The notes under the pieces: generated by a model
The model's input: the letters and a program-made list of their open reading frames with translations, nothing else
Database searches by the model: none
Told to the model about the DNA's origin: nothing
Position numbers and translations under genes: made by a program
NCBI GenBank assembly: GCA_905193485.1
Contig: CAJJOX010000011.1
Location: 1 to 21,910 of the forward strand
Source of the DNA: an uncultured Porphyromonadaceae bacterium
GTDB lineage: Bacteria; Bacteroidota; Bacteroidia; Bacteroidales; Muribaculaceae
Length of the DNA: 21,910 nucleotides
Direction of reading: 5' to 3'
Shown: positions 13,508-21,800 of the stretch, in pieces
How the letters are laid out: each line of letters opens with the position of its first letter
Position numbering within the stretch: position 1 is the first letter of the stretch

Positions 13508-16222
13508 CTACTCTTCAATAGCAGCCTGAGCCGCAGCTACGCGGGCAATAGGCACGCGGAAGGGTGAGCAGCTGACATAGTTCATGCCAAGTTTTGCGCA
13601 GAATTTGACGGATGAGGGTTCGCCTCCGTGTTCACCGCAGATGCCCACTTTGAGTTCGGGCTTCGTTGCACGGCCTTTTTCTACGCCCATGCGCACAAGC
13701 TGTCCGACACCTTCCTGATCGAGCACTTCAAACGGATCGGTCTTGATGATGCCATGTTCCTTGTAGAATTTGAGGAATTTGGGTGCATCGTCGCGTGAGA
13801 AGCCGAATGTCATCTGCGTGAGGTCGTTTGTGCCGAACGAGAAGAAATCGGCTACGGTAGCGATTTCATTTGCCGTAAGGGCGGCGCGGGGCACTTCAAT
13901 CATTGTGCCGACTTTATAAGGAACGCTCTGACCTTTTTCTTCAAACACTTTAGCTGCGGTGATGTTGATTACATCGGCCTGATTCTGAATTTCTTTGAGT
14001 GAACCTACCAAAGGAATCATTATTTCCGGATGAACATCAATGCCGCGTTCTTTCACTGCAAGAGCAGCTTCGATGATGGCACGTGTCTGCATTTCGGTAA
14101 TCTCGGGATATGTGATGCCGAGGCGGCAACCGCGGTGGCCGAGCATCGGGTTGAACTCTTCAAGAGAGTCAACTTTTGCTTTCACTTCTTCGAGAGTAAG
14201 ACCCATTTCTGCCGCAAGCTCTTTTTGAGTTGCTGTCTGGTGGGGAACAAATTCATGCAGAGGGGGATCGAGCAGACGAATTGTCACGCCGTAGCCATCC
14301 ATGGCTTCGAAGATGCCTTCAAAATCGCCGCGCTGCATCGGGAGAAGCTTGGCGAGAGCCACGCGACGGCCTTCGACGTCACTTGCAAGAATCATCTCGC
14401 GTACTGATTTGATGCGGTCGCCTTCAAAGAACATGTGTTCTGTGCGGCAGAGGCCGATACCCTGAGCGCCGAAGTTGCGTGCCTGTTTGGCGTCGCGGGG
14501 AGAGTCGGCGTTTGTACGGACGAGTGTCTTGGTATATTTTGCCGCAAGGTTCATGATTGCGCCGAAGTCACCGTCAAGTTCGGGTTCGGTGGTGGGAACC
14601 TGACCGTCATAAACATCACCGGTCGATCCGTTCAAAGAGATCCAGTCGCCTTCATTGTAAATCTTGCCACCGCATTCGAGAGTCTTGGCTTTGTAGTCTA
14701 CGCGGATTTCGCCTGCACCAGACACGCAGCATTTACCCATGCCTCGGGCCACGACGGCTGCGTGAGATGTCATGCCGCCGCGCATGGTGAGAATGCCCTG
14801 GGCGACTGCCATACCGCGAAGGTCTTCAGGTGATGTTTCGATACGCACGAGCACGACTTTCTTTTTCTTTTCAGCCCAGGCTTCGGCATCGTCTGCCGAG
14901 AAAACGATCTGACCGGCGGCTGCTCCCGGAGATGCGGGAAGACCTTTGGCTACGACTTTTGCGCGTTTAAGTGCGGCTTTGTCAAACACCGGGTGCAGAA
15001 GCTCGTCGAGTTTTTGAGGCTCCATGCGCAGAAGGGTTGTCTTTTCGTCAATTTCACCTGCGCGAAGGAGATCCATGGCTATTTTCACCATGGCGGCGCC
15101 GGTGCGTTTGCCGTTGCGGGTCTGGAGCATCCAGAGTTTGCCATCCTGGATGGTGAATTCCATATCCTGCATATCTTTGTAGTAGTCCTCGAGGCGTCCG
15201 GCGATTTTGATCAGCTCTTCGGCACATACCGGCATTGATTCCTGCAAGGAGGGATATTTTGTGGCGCGTTCTTCTTCGCTTATGCCCTGAAGAGCGGCCC
15301 AGCGGCGTGAACCTTCAACTGTGATTTGCTGCGGAGTGCGGATACCGGCTACAACATCCTCGCCCTGTGCGTTGATGAGATATTCGCCGTTAAATATGTT
15401 TTCACCTGTTGCTGCGTCACGGCTGAATGCTACACCGGTAGCCGAATTGTCGCCCATGTTGCCGTAAACCATGGCCTGGACATTTACGGCTGTGCCCCAT
15501 TCTTCAGGAATCTGGTTCATGCGGCGATAGATGATGGCGCGTTCGTTCATCCAGCTGTCAAACACAGCGCAAATGCCGCCCCAAAGCTGTTCCCAGGCAC
15601 TGTCGGGGAAGTCTTTGCCGGTGTATTCCTTAACGGCTCCCTTGAAGAGTTTGACAAGATTTTTGAGATCTTCAACGTTGAGCTCTGTGTCAAGCTTAAC
15701 GCCTTTTTCTTCTTTCACCTTGTCCATGATTTCTTCAAACGGATCGATGTCGTTTTTGCTTTTGGGCTTCATGCCGAGCACGACATCGCCATACATCTGC
15801 ACGAAACGACGGTAGCTGTCCCATGCAAAGCGGGGATTGCCGCTTTTCTCTGCAAGTGATGCCACAGTGGCGTCGTTCATGCCGAGGTTGAGCACAGTAT
15901 CCATCATACCGGGCATCGAAGCGCGTGCACCCGAACGAACCGAAACCAAAAGCGGATTGGCCGGGTCGTCAAATTTACAGCCGGTAAGTGATTCAACGTG
16001 AGCGATAGCTTTTTCAACATCTGATTTCAGGCGTTTTACAACTTCGTCGCGCCCAAACTGTGTGTATTCGGTGCAGACTTCAGTTGTGATGGTGAATCCG
16101 GGAGGTACGGGCATACCCAAAAGATTCATTTCGGCGAGGTTAGCGCCTTTACCGCCAAGGAGATTGCGCATAGAGGCGTTGCCTTCAGCTTTGCCATCTC
16201 CAAACGTGTAAACTCTTTTCAT
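13508..16222 (-). CDS. ppdK: Pyruvate, phosphate dikinase
   Basis: This 904-residue protein has the full family length. It interconverts pyruvate, ATP and phosphate with phosphoenolpyruvate, AMP and pyrophosphate. In fermentative anaerobes it can run either toward glycolytic ATP gain or toward PEP formation. The N-terminal ATP-grasp domain has LLGGKGANLAEMN (21-33) and SVRSGARASMPGMMDTVLN (94-112). The swivelling phosphohistidine domain has GGMTSHAAVVARGMG with His487. The C-terminal PEP/pyruvate TIM barrel has LCRTEHMFF, GHRGCRLG, FSFGTNDLTQMTFGFSRDD and GICGEHGGEPSS with the catalytic Cys862. It is transcribed alone, opposite to its neighbours, from a TATCTTTG promoter. The start at 16222 gives the canonical MKRVYTFGDG N-terminus. 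Confidence 0.98.
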   Translation of the reverse strand: MKRVYTFGDGKAEGNASMRNLLGGKGANLAEMNLLGMPVPPGFTITTEVCTEYTQFGRDEVVKRLKSDVEKAIAHVESLTGCKFDDPANPLLVSVRSGARASMPGMMDTVLNLGMNDATVASLAEKSGNPRFAWDSYRRFVQMYGDVVLGMKPKSKNDIDPFEEIMDKVKEEKGVKLDTELNVEDLKNLVKLFKGAVKEYTGKDFPDSAWEQLWGGICAVFDSWMNERAIIYRRMNQIPEEWGTAVNVQAMVYGNMGDNSATGVAFSRDAATGENIFNGEYLINAQGEDVVAGIRTPQQITVEGSRRWAALQGISEEERATKYPSLQESMPVCAEELIKIAGRLEDYYKDMQDMEFTIQDGKLWMLQTRNGKRTGAAMVKIAMDLLRAGEIDEKTTLLRMEPQKLDELLHPVFDKAALKRAKVVAKGLPASPGAAAGQIVFSADDAEAWAEKKKKVVLVRIETSPEDLRGMAVAQGILTMRGGMTSHAAVVARGMGKCCVSGAGEIRVDYKAKTLECGGKIYNEGDWISLNGSTGDVYDGQVPTTEPELDGDFGAIMNLAAKYTKTLVRTNADSPRDAKQARNFGAQGIGLCRTEHMFFEGDRIKSVREMILASDVEGRRVALAKLLPMQRGDFEGIFEAMDGYGVTIRLLDPPLHEFVPHQTATQKELAAEMGLTLEEVKAKVDSLEEFNPMLGHRGCRLGITYPEITEMQTRAIIEAALAVKERGIDVHPEIMIPLVGSLKEIQNQADVINITAAKVFEEKGQSVPYKVGTMIEVPRAALTANEIATVADFFSFGTNDLTQMTFGFSRDDAPKFLKFYKEHGIIKTDPFEVLDQEGVGQLVRMGVEKGRATKPELKVGICGEHGGEPSSVKFCAKLGMNYVSCSPFRVPIARVAAAQAAIEE

Positions 16223-16551
16223 TGGAAATTAATTAGAATTATTAATTGAATTTTGATTTAATGTTTCTTCAATTAGAGGTGTTACTCATGGTGAGTTGTG
16301 TAGTGCAAAGATAGCATAATAATCTCGAAATTGAAATTATTTAAAGAGAAAATTAGTGACCGTTATGGTTGTTTAGGTTTATTTCAGCTGCTTTGTCATT
16401 ATAGTGGAGGGCTGTATCCTCATGCGAAAATTCTTATTGTTTATGCTTGTTCCGATCTGAACAATGTCTATGCTTTTGCCGTTATAATGACGCGAGATGA
16501 CGTAATCCGCTTAAATACCGTTCAATTAACAATTTAAACTATTTTGTCAAA
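16223..16551. other. Divergent intergenic region between ppdK and the rubredoxin gene
   Basis: This 329-bp stretch holds the ppdK promoter (16306-16336, minus strand). Toward rubredoxin it contains AT-rich sequence with CTATTTTG at 16539-16546, only 5 bp before the ATG. That element would imply a nearly leaderless message, so I do not call it a promoter. A 68-codon open frame at 16331-16537 has no family resemblance and overlaps the ppdK promoter. No gene is called. Confidence 0.55.
16306..16336 (-). promoter_or_regulatory. Promoter of ppdK
   Basis: On the minus strand TTTC (16336-16333, one mismatch to TTTG), a 19-bp spacer and TATCTTTG (16313-16306) form a Bacteroidetes-type promoter. It leaves a leader of about 75 nt before the ATG at 16222. 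Confidence 0.65.
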
Positions 16552-16722
16552 ATGGATAATAAAAAGTACATCTGTGAAGTATGCGACTGGATCTACGATC
16601 CCGAAGTAGGTGATCCCGAAAATGGCATTGCGCCCGGCACATCATTCGAAGAGCTGCCCGACGATTTTGTTTGTCCCGTTTGCGGTGTTGGCAAAGATCA
16701 ATTCGCTCCCGTCGAAGATTAG
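16552..16722 (+). CDS. Rubredoxin
   Basis: This 56-residue protein reads [20 protein letters not shown], then [19 protein letters not shown], then [17 protein letters not shown]. The two C-x2-C pairs (Cys8, Cys11, Cys41, Cys44) coordinate one iron, and the aromatic and acidic residues match standard rubredoxins. It carries single electrons in the cytosol and in anaerobes often serves rubrerythrin, flavodiiron proteins or superoxide reductase in oxygen and NO detoxification. None of those partners is in this window, although the flavin reductase at 12739 could reduce it. It has its own terminator, so it is probably monocistronic. Confidence 0.96.
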   Translation: MDNKKYICEVCDWIYDPEVGDPENGIAPGTSFEELPDDFVCPVCGVGKDQFAPVED

Positions 16723-16819
16723 GCATCCTTGACCCATCGCTCCGTCGGGGGAATAAGGGAAAATGATATTGCCGCCATGGTTTCGGCGATGTCAGTTCCA
16801 ACACGATGGATCCAGTCCT

Positions 16820-16855
16820 AAAAGCGAGGTGACAATCTGTAGCCTCGCTTTTTTT
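16820..16855 (+). terminator. Rho-independent terminator of the rubredoxin gene
   Basis: The 10-bp stem AAAAGCGAGG (16820-16829) and CCTCGCTTTT (16843-16852) is followed by TTT, about 100 bp after the rubredoxin stop and just before the pyrK promoter. Confidence 0.85.
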
Positions 16856-16887
16856 GCTTTGCAGTCATATAAATCATGTTTTTTCTT

Positions 16888-16895
16888 TACCTTTG
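16888..16895 (+). promoter_or_regulatory. -7 promoter element of pyrK-pyrD
   Basis: TACCTTTG matches TAnnTTTG and lies 23 bp before the pyrK ATG at 16919, implying a leader of under 20 nt. A TTTG exists at 16858-16861, but its spacing of 26 bp is too long, so the -33 contact is unclear. Confidence 0.5.
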
Positions 16896-16918
16896 TGCAA
16901 TCATAATCAGTGCCAATA

Positions 16919-17692
16919 ATGAAAAAGCAGATAATGGACTTTAAGGTCGTGGAGAATCGACGGCTCCATACCATGTACTCGTTACTCCGGTTGACGCCGG
17001 CCGACGGCGCTCCGGTGCCTGACGCACGACCCGGTCAGTTTGTGCAAGTCGCTGTGGATGGCAGCAAAACTACGTTCTTGCGCCGCCCTATTTCGATCAA
17101 TTTCATCGACCGCCGGACTAATGAACTATGGCTTTTGGTTCGCAAGGCCGGAGCCGGAACCGAACGCTTGTGCGAATATTCCGTCGGCGATCCGCTCAAT
17201 CTGATTATCCCGTTGGGCAATGGCTTTTCAGTACCTCATAAATCCGATTCCCGGGTGCTGCTTATTGGCGGCGGGGTAGGGGTAGCTCCCCTTCTTGAGT
17301 TCGGCAATGTATTGAGGAATTCCGGCTTTGCTCCCGAGTTCCTGTTGGGAGCCCGTTCCGAAAATGATCTTCTGGAGCTCGACTGTTTCCGGTCTGTCGG
17401 ACCAGTACATGTGTCAACCGACGATGGCTCGGCTGGTCATAAGGGAGTCGTCACTCTCAACCCTGTCCTTTCTCAGGCGTGGGATCACATATATTGTTGC
17501 GGGCCGGCTCCAATGATGAAAGCCGTGGCGGCGGTAGCACGTGAAATCGGTGCCGATTGCGAAGTGTCGCTCGAAAATATGATGGCTTGCGGCATCGGAG
17601 CCTGTCTGTGTTGCGTGGAAAATACCGTAAAAGGAAATGTATGCGTTTGCACCGAAGGTCCGGTGTTCAATATAAATCAACTCACATGGTGA
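16919..17692 (+). CDS. pyrK: Dihydroorotate dehydrogenase electron-transfer subunit PyrK
   Basis: This 257-residue protein of the ferredoxin-NADP reductase superfamily is the FAD- and 2Fe-2S-containing partner of class 1B dihydroorotate dehydrogenase and passes electrons to NAD+. The FAD-binding RRPISI is at 55-60, the NAD-binding [12 protein letters not shown] at 117-128 and CCGPAPMM at 193-200. The C-terminal iron-sulfur cysteines are in [11 protein letters not shown] (Cys224, Cys229, Cys232) with Cys244 before TEGPVF. A GTG at 16910 would add three residues; the ATG at 16919 is preferred. The gene overlaps pyrD by 7 bp, which fits a 1:1 complex and translational coupling. Confidence 0.95.
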   Translation: MKKQIMDFKVVENRRLHTMYSLLRLTPADGAPVPDARPGQFVQVAVDGSKTTFLRRPISINFIDRRTNELWLLVRKAGAGTERLCEYSVGDPLNLIIPLGNGFSVPHKSDSRVLLIGGGVGVAPLLEFGNVLRNSGFAPEFLLGARSENDLLELDCFRSVGPVHVSTDDGSAGHKGVVTLNPVLSQAWDHIYCCGPAPMMKAVAAVAREIGADCEVSLENMMACGIGACLCCVENTVKGNVCVCTEGPVFNINQLTW

Positions 17693-18597
17693 ATCTCGAA
17701 GTGAAAATTGGCGGATTGAGGCTGAAAAACCCCGTCCTCACTGCTTCCGGAACCTTTGGCTACGGTCTGGAATTTGCTGATTTTATAGATTTGAGCCGTC
17801 TTGGTGGATATATAGTCAAAGGCACGACTCTTGAGCCCCGTCAAGGCAATCCCTATCCCCGAATGGTTGAAACGCCTTCTGGCATGCTCAATGCCGTGGG
17901 GCTTCAGAATAAAGGAATCGAATATTTCATCGATAACATATATCCTGAGGTATGTGACATCGATTCGCACCTTATTGTAAATGTTTCCGGTGCTAAAATC
18001 GACGATTATGTCGCTGTTTGCCGACGTCTTGCCGAATCTACCGGTGTCAAGGCGATTGAGGTGAATATATCATGCCCTAATGTTAAGCAGGGGGGTATGG
18101 CTTTCGGCACCACTTGCAGCGGCGCGGCATCTGTCACCAAGGCCGTGCGTGCGGCTTTCCCGGGGACTGTGATAGTGAAGCTGTCGCCCAATGTTACCGA
18201 TATAGCGGAGATAGCCAAAGCGGTCGAAGGCGAAGGCGCCGATGCTGTGTCGCTGATCAACACATTGATGGGTATGGCCATCGACGTCGAGCGTCGTCGG
18301 CCCTGTCTTTCGACCATAACAGGTGGTTTGTCCGGTCCGGCTGTCCGTCCGGTGGCTGTGAGGATGGTATGGCAGGTGGCCAAGGCAGTAGGCATTCCGG
18401 TTGTCGGACTCGGCGGCATCATGAATGGTCGTGATGCCCTTGAGTTTATTCTTGCCGGGGCTACTGCGATAGAAGTCGGCACGGCCAACTTCATTGATCC
18501 TGCTGTCACGGTTAAGATTGTCGATTACATGTCGGATTATTGCATGCGTCATGGAGTGAACGACATCACCGAACTCATAGGCGCCATTAATCAATAG
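17686..18597 (+). CDS. pyrD: Dihydroorotate dehydrogenase, class 1B catalytic subunit
   Basis: This 303-residue FMN-containing TIM barrel oxidises dihydroorotate to orotate in pyrimidine synthesis. Family motifs are [13 protein letters not shown] (15-27), [16 protein letters not shown] (45-60), NAVGLQNKG (69-77), and [12 protein letters not shown] (126-137), whose Cys130 is the class 1 catalytic base. KLSPN follows at 165-169, then [12 protein letters not shown] and GLGGI. The cysteine base and the adjacent pyrK place it in class 1B, the NAD-dependent cytosolic form. The frame is open upstream to 17557 inside pyrK, but similarity starts at the ATG at 17686, which overlaps the pyrK stop. The gene converges on the LuxR-type regulator, ending 28 bp from it. 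Confidence 0.96.
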   Translation: MVNLEVKIGGLRLKNPVLTASGTFGYGLEFADFIDLSRLGGYIVKGTTLEPRQGNPYPRMVETPSGMLNAVGLQNKGIEYFIDNIYPEVCDIDSHLIVNVSGAKIDDYVAVCRRLAESTGVKAIEVNISCPNVKQGGMAFGTTCSGAASVTKAVRAAFPGTVIVKLSPNVTDIAEIAKAVEGEGADAVSLINTLMGMAIDVERRRPCLSTITGGLSGPAVRPVAVRMVWQVAKAVGIPVVGLGGIMNGRDALEFILAGATAIEVGTANFIDPAVTVKIVDYMSDYCMRHGVNDITELIGAINQ

Positions 18598-18625
18598 CGT
18601 ACAGATACTGTGGGCTGCCTGACTG

Positions 18626-19219
18626 TCAGATTTTTCCGTTTTTGATTTCGTCGATGCTCACAAGTTTGCTGACGATGGCGTAGATTGTCAGACCTGCAGG
18701 GGAGTGGATCTGCAGTTTTGATGCGATGTTGCGTCGGTGTGTCATCACTGTGTTGACCGACACGTTGAGTTGACCCGCAATCTCTTTGTTTGAGAGTCCT
18801 TTCACTACGCCGACAACTATTTCTTTTTCTCGCGGGGTCAGTTCGTCGGTCGAGTCACGGTCTTCTCCTGATCCGGCCATCACCTTGTCTATTGCCGCTT
18901 TTAGTGTCGATGCGTCGGAATAGACATGCAATGTATCGTCAAACGCCGACGTGTAGGTGGCTGGAAGATAGTTCCATGTCAGTCCGATGATGTTTGTGCC
19001 GGATGGCAGCTGTTGGCGAAAAGCCGCGACCCGCTCGGGTGGCATCGAAACGGCATCTGCCACAACAAGATGCAATTCTCCATCCCCGGCACGATCAATA
19101 TAGTTGATATCCGTGTTTATGCTGACCGAGGGATAGTTGAGTGAGGCGATAAGCGACGAAAGGCCGGCGGTAATGATGTCGGATTCAGAAACGATATGTA
19201 TTGTCAGTCTTTTCATCAT
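18626..19219 (-). CDS. LuxR/NarL-type transcriptional regulator with atypical receiver domain
   Basis: This 197-residue protein has a C-terminal GerE/LuxR helix-turn-helix, LTPREKEIVVGVVKGLSNKE at 127-146, continuing IAGQLNVSVNTVMTHRRNIASKL to about 169. That is a complete DNA-binding domain. The N-terminal 110 residues have the length and strand pattern of a response-regulator receiver. A possible phospho-acceptor Asp55 (VVADAVSM) and Thr81 are present, but the conserved lysine is not evident; the expected spot reads HVYSDAS. It may be phosphorylation-independent. It lies 9 bp downstream of the hemerythrin-like gene on the same strand, so the two are almost certainly co-transcribed. No histidine kinase is nearby. 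Target genes are unknown. Confidence 0.88.
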   Translation of the reverse strand: MMKRLTIHIVSESDIITAGLSSLIASLNYPSVSINTDINYIDRAGDGELHLVVADAVSMPPERVAAFRQQLPSGTNIIGLTWNYLPATYTSAFDDTLHVYSDASTLKAAIDKVMAGSGEDRDSTDELTPREKEIVVGVVKGLSNKEIAGQLNVSVNTVMTHRRNIASKLQIHSPAGLTIYAIVSKLVSIDEIKNGKI

Positions 19220-19228
19220 CCATAGCGG

Positions 19229-19936
19229 TTAGTCCGTGGCCTTGCCGCGTAGCCTGATCTCAAATTCCGCTATCATCGGCACGAGTATCCGGTTTTCAAT
19301 TTTATGATGGGAGTTTAGATCCTCTTCACAATTGAAGATGTCAACAAGTGCATCATACATCTTGTTAGGCATCGAGGTCGAATAGTAGCGCAGTATGATG
19401 TTTTTCAAGTCGGATAACTTTTCGCCGATTTCATCGTGATTTTTCTTGAAAATATCAATGTTGTATGATGATTGCACATTATTGGTCTTCAGCCCGCGGA
19501 TATACGGCCACACATTGCGCTCCTCATAATTGAAATGTTTTTTCACCTGACCCACATACTCGTCGTAGAACTTCATGATGGCGGGATTGATATCTGAATG
19601 GCCATTATCGAGAGCCATAAGCAGATTGTTGCGGATATGTGGAAATTTATATCCCAAAAAATAATCGTGCGAGTTGTGAAGGAAGTCGACAATCCCGATT
19701 GCCGTGTCAATCGAGCATTCTACCTTGTCGGCCTTGCCCGAAAGGATGAAATTGACTATTAGAAGAAAGGTGTTGGTGTCGATGCCCGCCTCATCGCACA
19801 CCTCACCGATTGTCTTGGAGCCGAACCCCAGAGGAATGGAAAATCGGCTGAGGATGGGGAGAATGTTGAAATCCTCATTGACAAGTCCAACCATCGAGTC
19901 GTGTGCTGCGATGGTGCGGGTAAACTGCCTGCCCAT
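19229..19936 (-). CDS. Hemerythrin-like di-iron protein related to RIC/YtfE/ScdA
   Basis: This 235-residue protein has a hemerythrin four-helix region with ligands spaced as in the di-iron repair protein YtfE: His90 (or His87), His134 with Glu138, His167, and His210 with Glu214. The N-terminal part (about 15-62, LVNEDFNILPILSRF to EAGIDTNTFLLIVNF) follows the ScdA_N/DUF542 pattern, but the family's CCGG is replaced by GFGS (37-40). YtfE/ScdA proteins are linked to iron-sulfur cluster repair after nitric oxide or oxidative damage; here such a role is inference, and O2 or NO sensing is an alternative. It is the middle gene of a probable DUF5606-hemerythrin-LuxR operon (gaps of 13 and 9 bp). Confidence 0.85.
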   Translation of the reverse strand: MGRQFTRTIAAHDSMVGLVNEDFNILPILSRFSIPLGFGSKTIGEVCDEAGIDTNTFLLIVNFILSGKADKVECSIDTAIGIVDFLHNSHDYFLGYKFPHIRNNLLMALDNGHSDINPAIMKFYDEYVGQVKKHFNYEERNVWPYIRGLKTNNVQSSYNIDIFKKNHDEIGEKLSDLKNIILRYYSTSMPNKMYDALVDIFNCEEDLNSHHKIENRILVPMIAEFEIRLRGKATD

Positions 19937-19949
19937 GTTTGTTTACTGT

Positions 19950-20402
19950 TTATTTTGAAGTTTCGGCATCGTCGGCTTTTTCTGCTGCCTCGGCTGCCTG
20001 ATCTTCCGCTATTTCATTGTCCTTGAATTCGGTTATTCCGGCTGCTATCAGTTGGTTATACCAGGCATAGACTTTGCGGATATCGTTGGTGTAGACACGT
20101 TCGTCATCAAACGTCGGAAGCACTTCCGCAAACATGGCGCGGACACTGACGTCATCCATTGCCTTGACGTTCACCGGTTTACCGTCATTCTTTTCCTTGA
20201 TTGTTTCAAGCACATCGGCGAGAGGCACGTCGTCATCTTCCGTATAGATTGAGATATCGCCGAGCGAAACCACTTTGTCATGTGCATAGGCGGGAGTGCG
20301 TTTGCCATTTTGCAACGATTCAACAATGAGCATGTTTTTCCCTTGACTTACAAGTTTAAACAGACCGGGACGACCGGATATCGATAAAATTCTTTTGATC
20401 AT
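19950..20402 (-). CDS. DUF5606 domain protein
   Basis: This 150-residue protein from the ATG at 20402 begins MIKRILSISGRPGLFKLVSQ and continues GKNMLIVESLQNGKRTPAY, the pattern I recognise as the Bacteroidetes family DUF5606. The N-terminal 70 residues look like a small beta-rich domain. A helical middle has VYTNDIRKVYAWYNQLI, and the last 20 residues are acidic and alanine-rich, probably disordered. The frame extends 13 codons further upstream to an ATG at 20441, but that start lies upstream of the -7 element at 20429-20436, so the ATG at 20402 is chosen. No function is known to me. It is the first gene of the unit that continues with the hemerythrin-like gene 13 bp downstream. Confidence 0.82.
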   Translation of the reverse strand: MIKRILSISGRPGLFKLVSQGKNMLIVESLQNGKRTPAYAHDKVVSLGDISIYTEDDDVPLADVLETIKEKNDGKPVNVKAMDDVSVRAMFAEVLPTFDDERVYTNDIRKVYAWYNQLIAAGITEFKDNEIAEDQAAEAAEKADDAETSK

Positions 20403-20428
20403 TTTTGAGCGGTTAAAAGTTTTACACA

Positions 20429-20436
20429 CAAAAATA
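20429..20436 (-). promoter_or_regulatory. -7 promoter element of the DUF5606-hemerythrin-LuxR unit
   Basis: TATTTTTG on the minus strand matches TAnnTTTG, 26 bp upstream of the ATG at 20402. A TTGTGC near 20461-20456 might serve as the -33 element. No other promoter was seen in the short gaps of the unit. Confidence 0.5.
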
Positions 20437-20544
20437 ATCATTAATTTTTAAATGTGCACAATCTGTGTGTCGGTTATTTATCGTTCTCCATTTTTGATTG
20501 CGATTTTAATTACGGAAAAAAATCTTTAATTTATTGTGGAAAAA

Positions 20545-20576
20545 TTTCCTTAATTCCTCGGCATATATTATTTTTG
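20545..20576 (+). promoter_or_regulatory. Promoter of the MetE-fold gene
   Basis: TTTC (20545-20548, one mismatch to TTTG), a 20-bp spacer and TATTTTTG (20569-20576) form a Bacteroidetes-type promoter. Transcription would start near 20583, divergent from the DUF5606 unit. Confidence 0.55.
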
Positions 20577-20678
20577 TGGTCACGATAGCGATGCGGTTAA
20601 AAGTGCCGGCATATCGAAACAGCAGCGATGAAAAATTGCATGGAAATGACAGATCATATAATCCAACATTATAAGCCA

Positions 20679-21800
20679 ATGAAACAGAAAATTTTGATTG
20701 AAGGAGTGGGGAGTTTTATGCCCCCTCAGGATATCGTTGATGCCCGTGAGGCACAAAGTCGCGGGCAGATGACTGCCGAAGAGGTGCGCCGTGAGGAAGA
20801 CAAGGTTGTCGACGACATAGTTGAGCGACAGCTTGCGGCCGGTCTGCGTGAAGTGACATCGGGTGAGATTCGTCGTCACCGGTGGGATAAGGACTTCTGG
20901 CTCGGGTTCAAAGGCATAGAGCTTGAGCGTGTCGATACCGGTTATATATACGAACCGGTCGAGCCGTATACCGACGTGATACGTGTTGTGGGCCGCATTG
21001 AATCCAATCCCGGTCACCCCTTTCTCAGTGGATTCAAATATTTGCTTGACAAGGTGAACGGTAGAGCCGTATGTCGTCAGACAATGCCGTCACCGGCCAA
21101 TCTTTACGCCGAGATCGTCAGCATTTCGCAGGGTAATATCGCATCTGTTTATCCTGCTCCGGAACTTCTTCTCGATGACATCGCCAAGGCTTACAACGAC
21201 ACTCTCATGAGCTATTATGAGGAGGGATGCCGCAGTGTCCAGTTTGACGACACTATAGTGGGGCGTCTTTGCGATCCGGCTTATGAAAAAGACCTTTTGC
21301 GCGGAGGCATTGATCTTTTGAAATATCAATCCGACATTATCGGCGTGTTCAATAAATCGGTAGCCGGTTTACCGGCCGACATGCAGATTTCGCTATATAT
21401 TTCAGGTGGCGACGTAGCTGTCCCTCGATGGTCGGCCTCGGAACTCCCCGACAATATTGTTCCAAAAGTGCTTCGCGATGTTGACATCAGCAAGTTCTAC
21501 ATGCCCTTCGACCCGTCGAATCTTGATTCAATGGCTGTGTTGAAATTTTTGCCGGCCGATAAACGTGTCGTTGTCGGCCTTGTTAACGCCCACACACCTT
21601 GGGCCGATGGTTTCATGGATTTCAACAGGGCATTGGATGAAGTGCTTAAATATTTGCCGGCCGACCGTCTGGCAGTAAGCCCGCAAACCGGATTTAAACT
21701 TTCCGGCACATTGCGTCGTGGCCTTACTTATGACGATCAGTGGCGTAAATTGAAAATGCTGTCTGAAGCATTGGAGGGCAAGACGGTCGTGAGCCGTTGA
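20679..21800 (+). CDS. MetE C-terminal-fold protein (YxjG/YxjH-like) lacking zinc ligands
   Basis: This 373-residue protein aligns with the catalytic barrel of cobalamin-independent methionine synthase, in the short YxjG/YxjH-type form without the N-terminal MetE half. Family signatures are EGVGSFMPPQDIVDARE (8-24), EEDKVVDDIVERQLAAGL (39-56), VTSGEIRRHRW (59-69), SVQFDD (186-191) and AVSPQTGFKLSG (332-343). In true members, zinc and homocysteine are held by H-x-C in the H-x-C-x-G-N motif, a downstream Glu, and the Cys of PQCGF. Here these positions read Tyr240 and Ser242 (LYISGGD), Pro276 and Thr337. A methionine synthase activity is therefore unlikely, and the true function is unknown. In-frame ATGs at 20628 and 20643 would add 17 or 12 residues; similarity starts just after 20679. 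Confidence 0.78.
   Translation: MKQKILIEGVGSFMPPQDIVDAREAQSRGQMTAEEVRREEDKVVDDIVERQLAAGLREVTSGEIRRHRWDKDFWLGFKGIELERVDTGYIYEPVEPYTDVIRVVGRIESNPGHPFLSGFKYLLDKVNGRAVCRQTMPSPANLYAEIVSISQGNIASVYPAPELLLDDIAKAYNDTLMSYYEEGCRSVQFDDTIVGRLCDPAYEKDLLRGGIDLLKYQSDIIGVFNKSVAGLPADMQISLYISGGDVAVPRWSASELPDNIVPKVLRDVDISKFYMPFDPSNLDSMAVLKFLPADKRVVVGLVNAHTPWADGFMDFNRALDEVLKYLPADRLAVSPQTGFKLSGTLRRGLTYDDQWRKLKMLSEALEGKTVVSR

Noticed and set aside
15326..15859. 177-codon plus-strand open frame inside ppdK
   Set aside because: It is an antisense shadow of the conserved ATP-grasp domain.
16331..16537. 68-codon plus-strand open frame upstream of rubredoxin
   Set aside because: No family resemblance, and it overlaps the ppdK promoter; considered chance.
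18006..18594. Two long minus-strand open frames (167 and 174 codons)
   Set aside because: Both are antisense to pyrD, which carries full family motifs.
18617..18636. CTGACTGTCAG plus T run as a pyrD terminator
   Set aside because: The stem is only 4 bp and lies across the stop of the converging LuxR-type gene.
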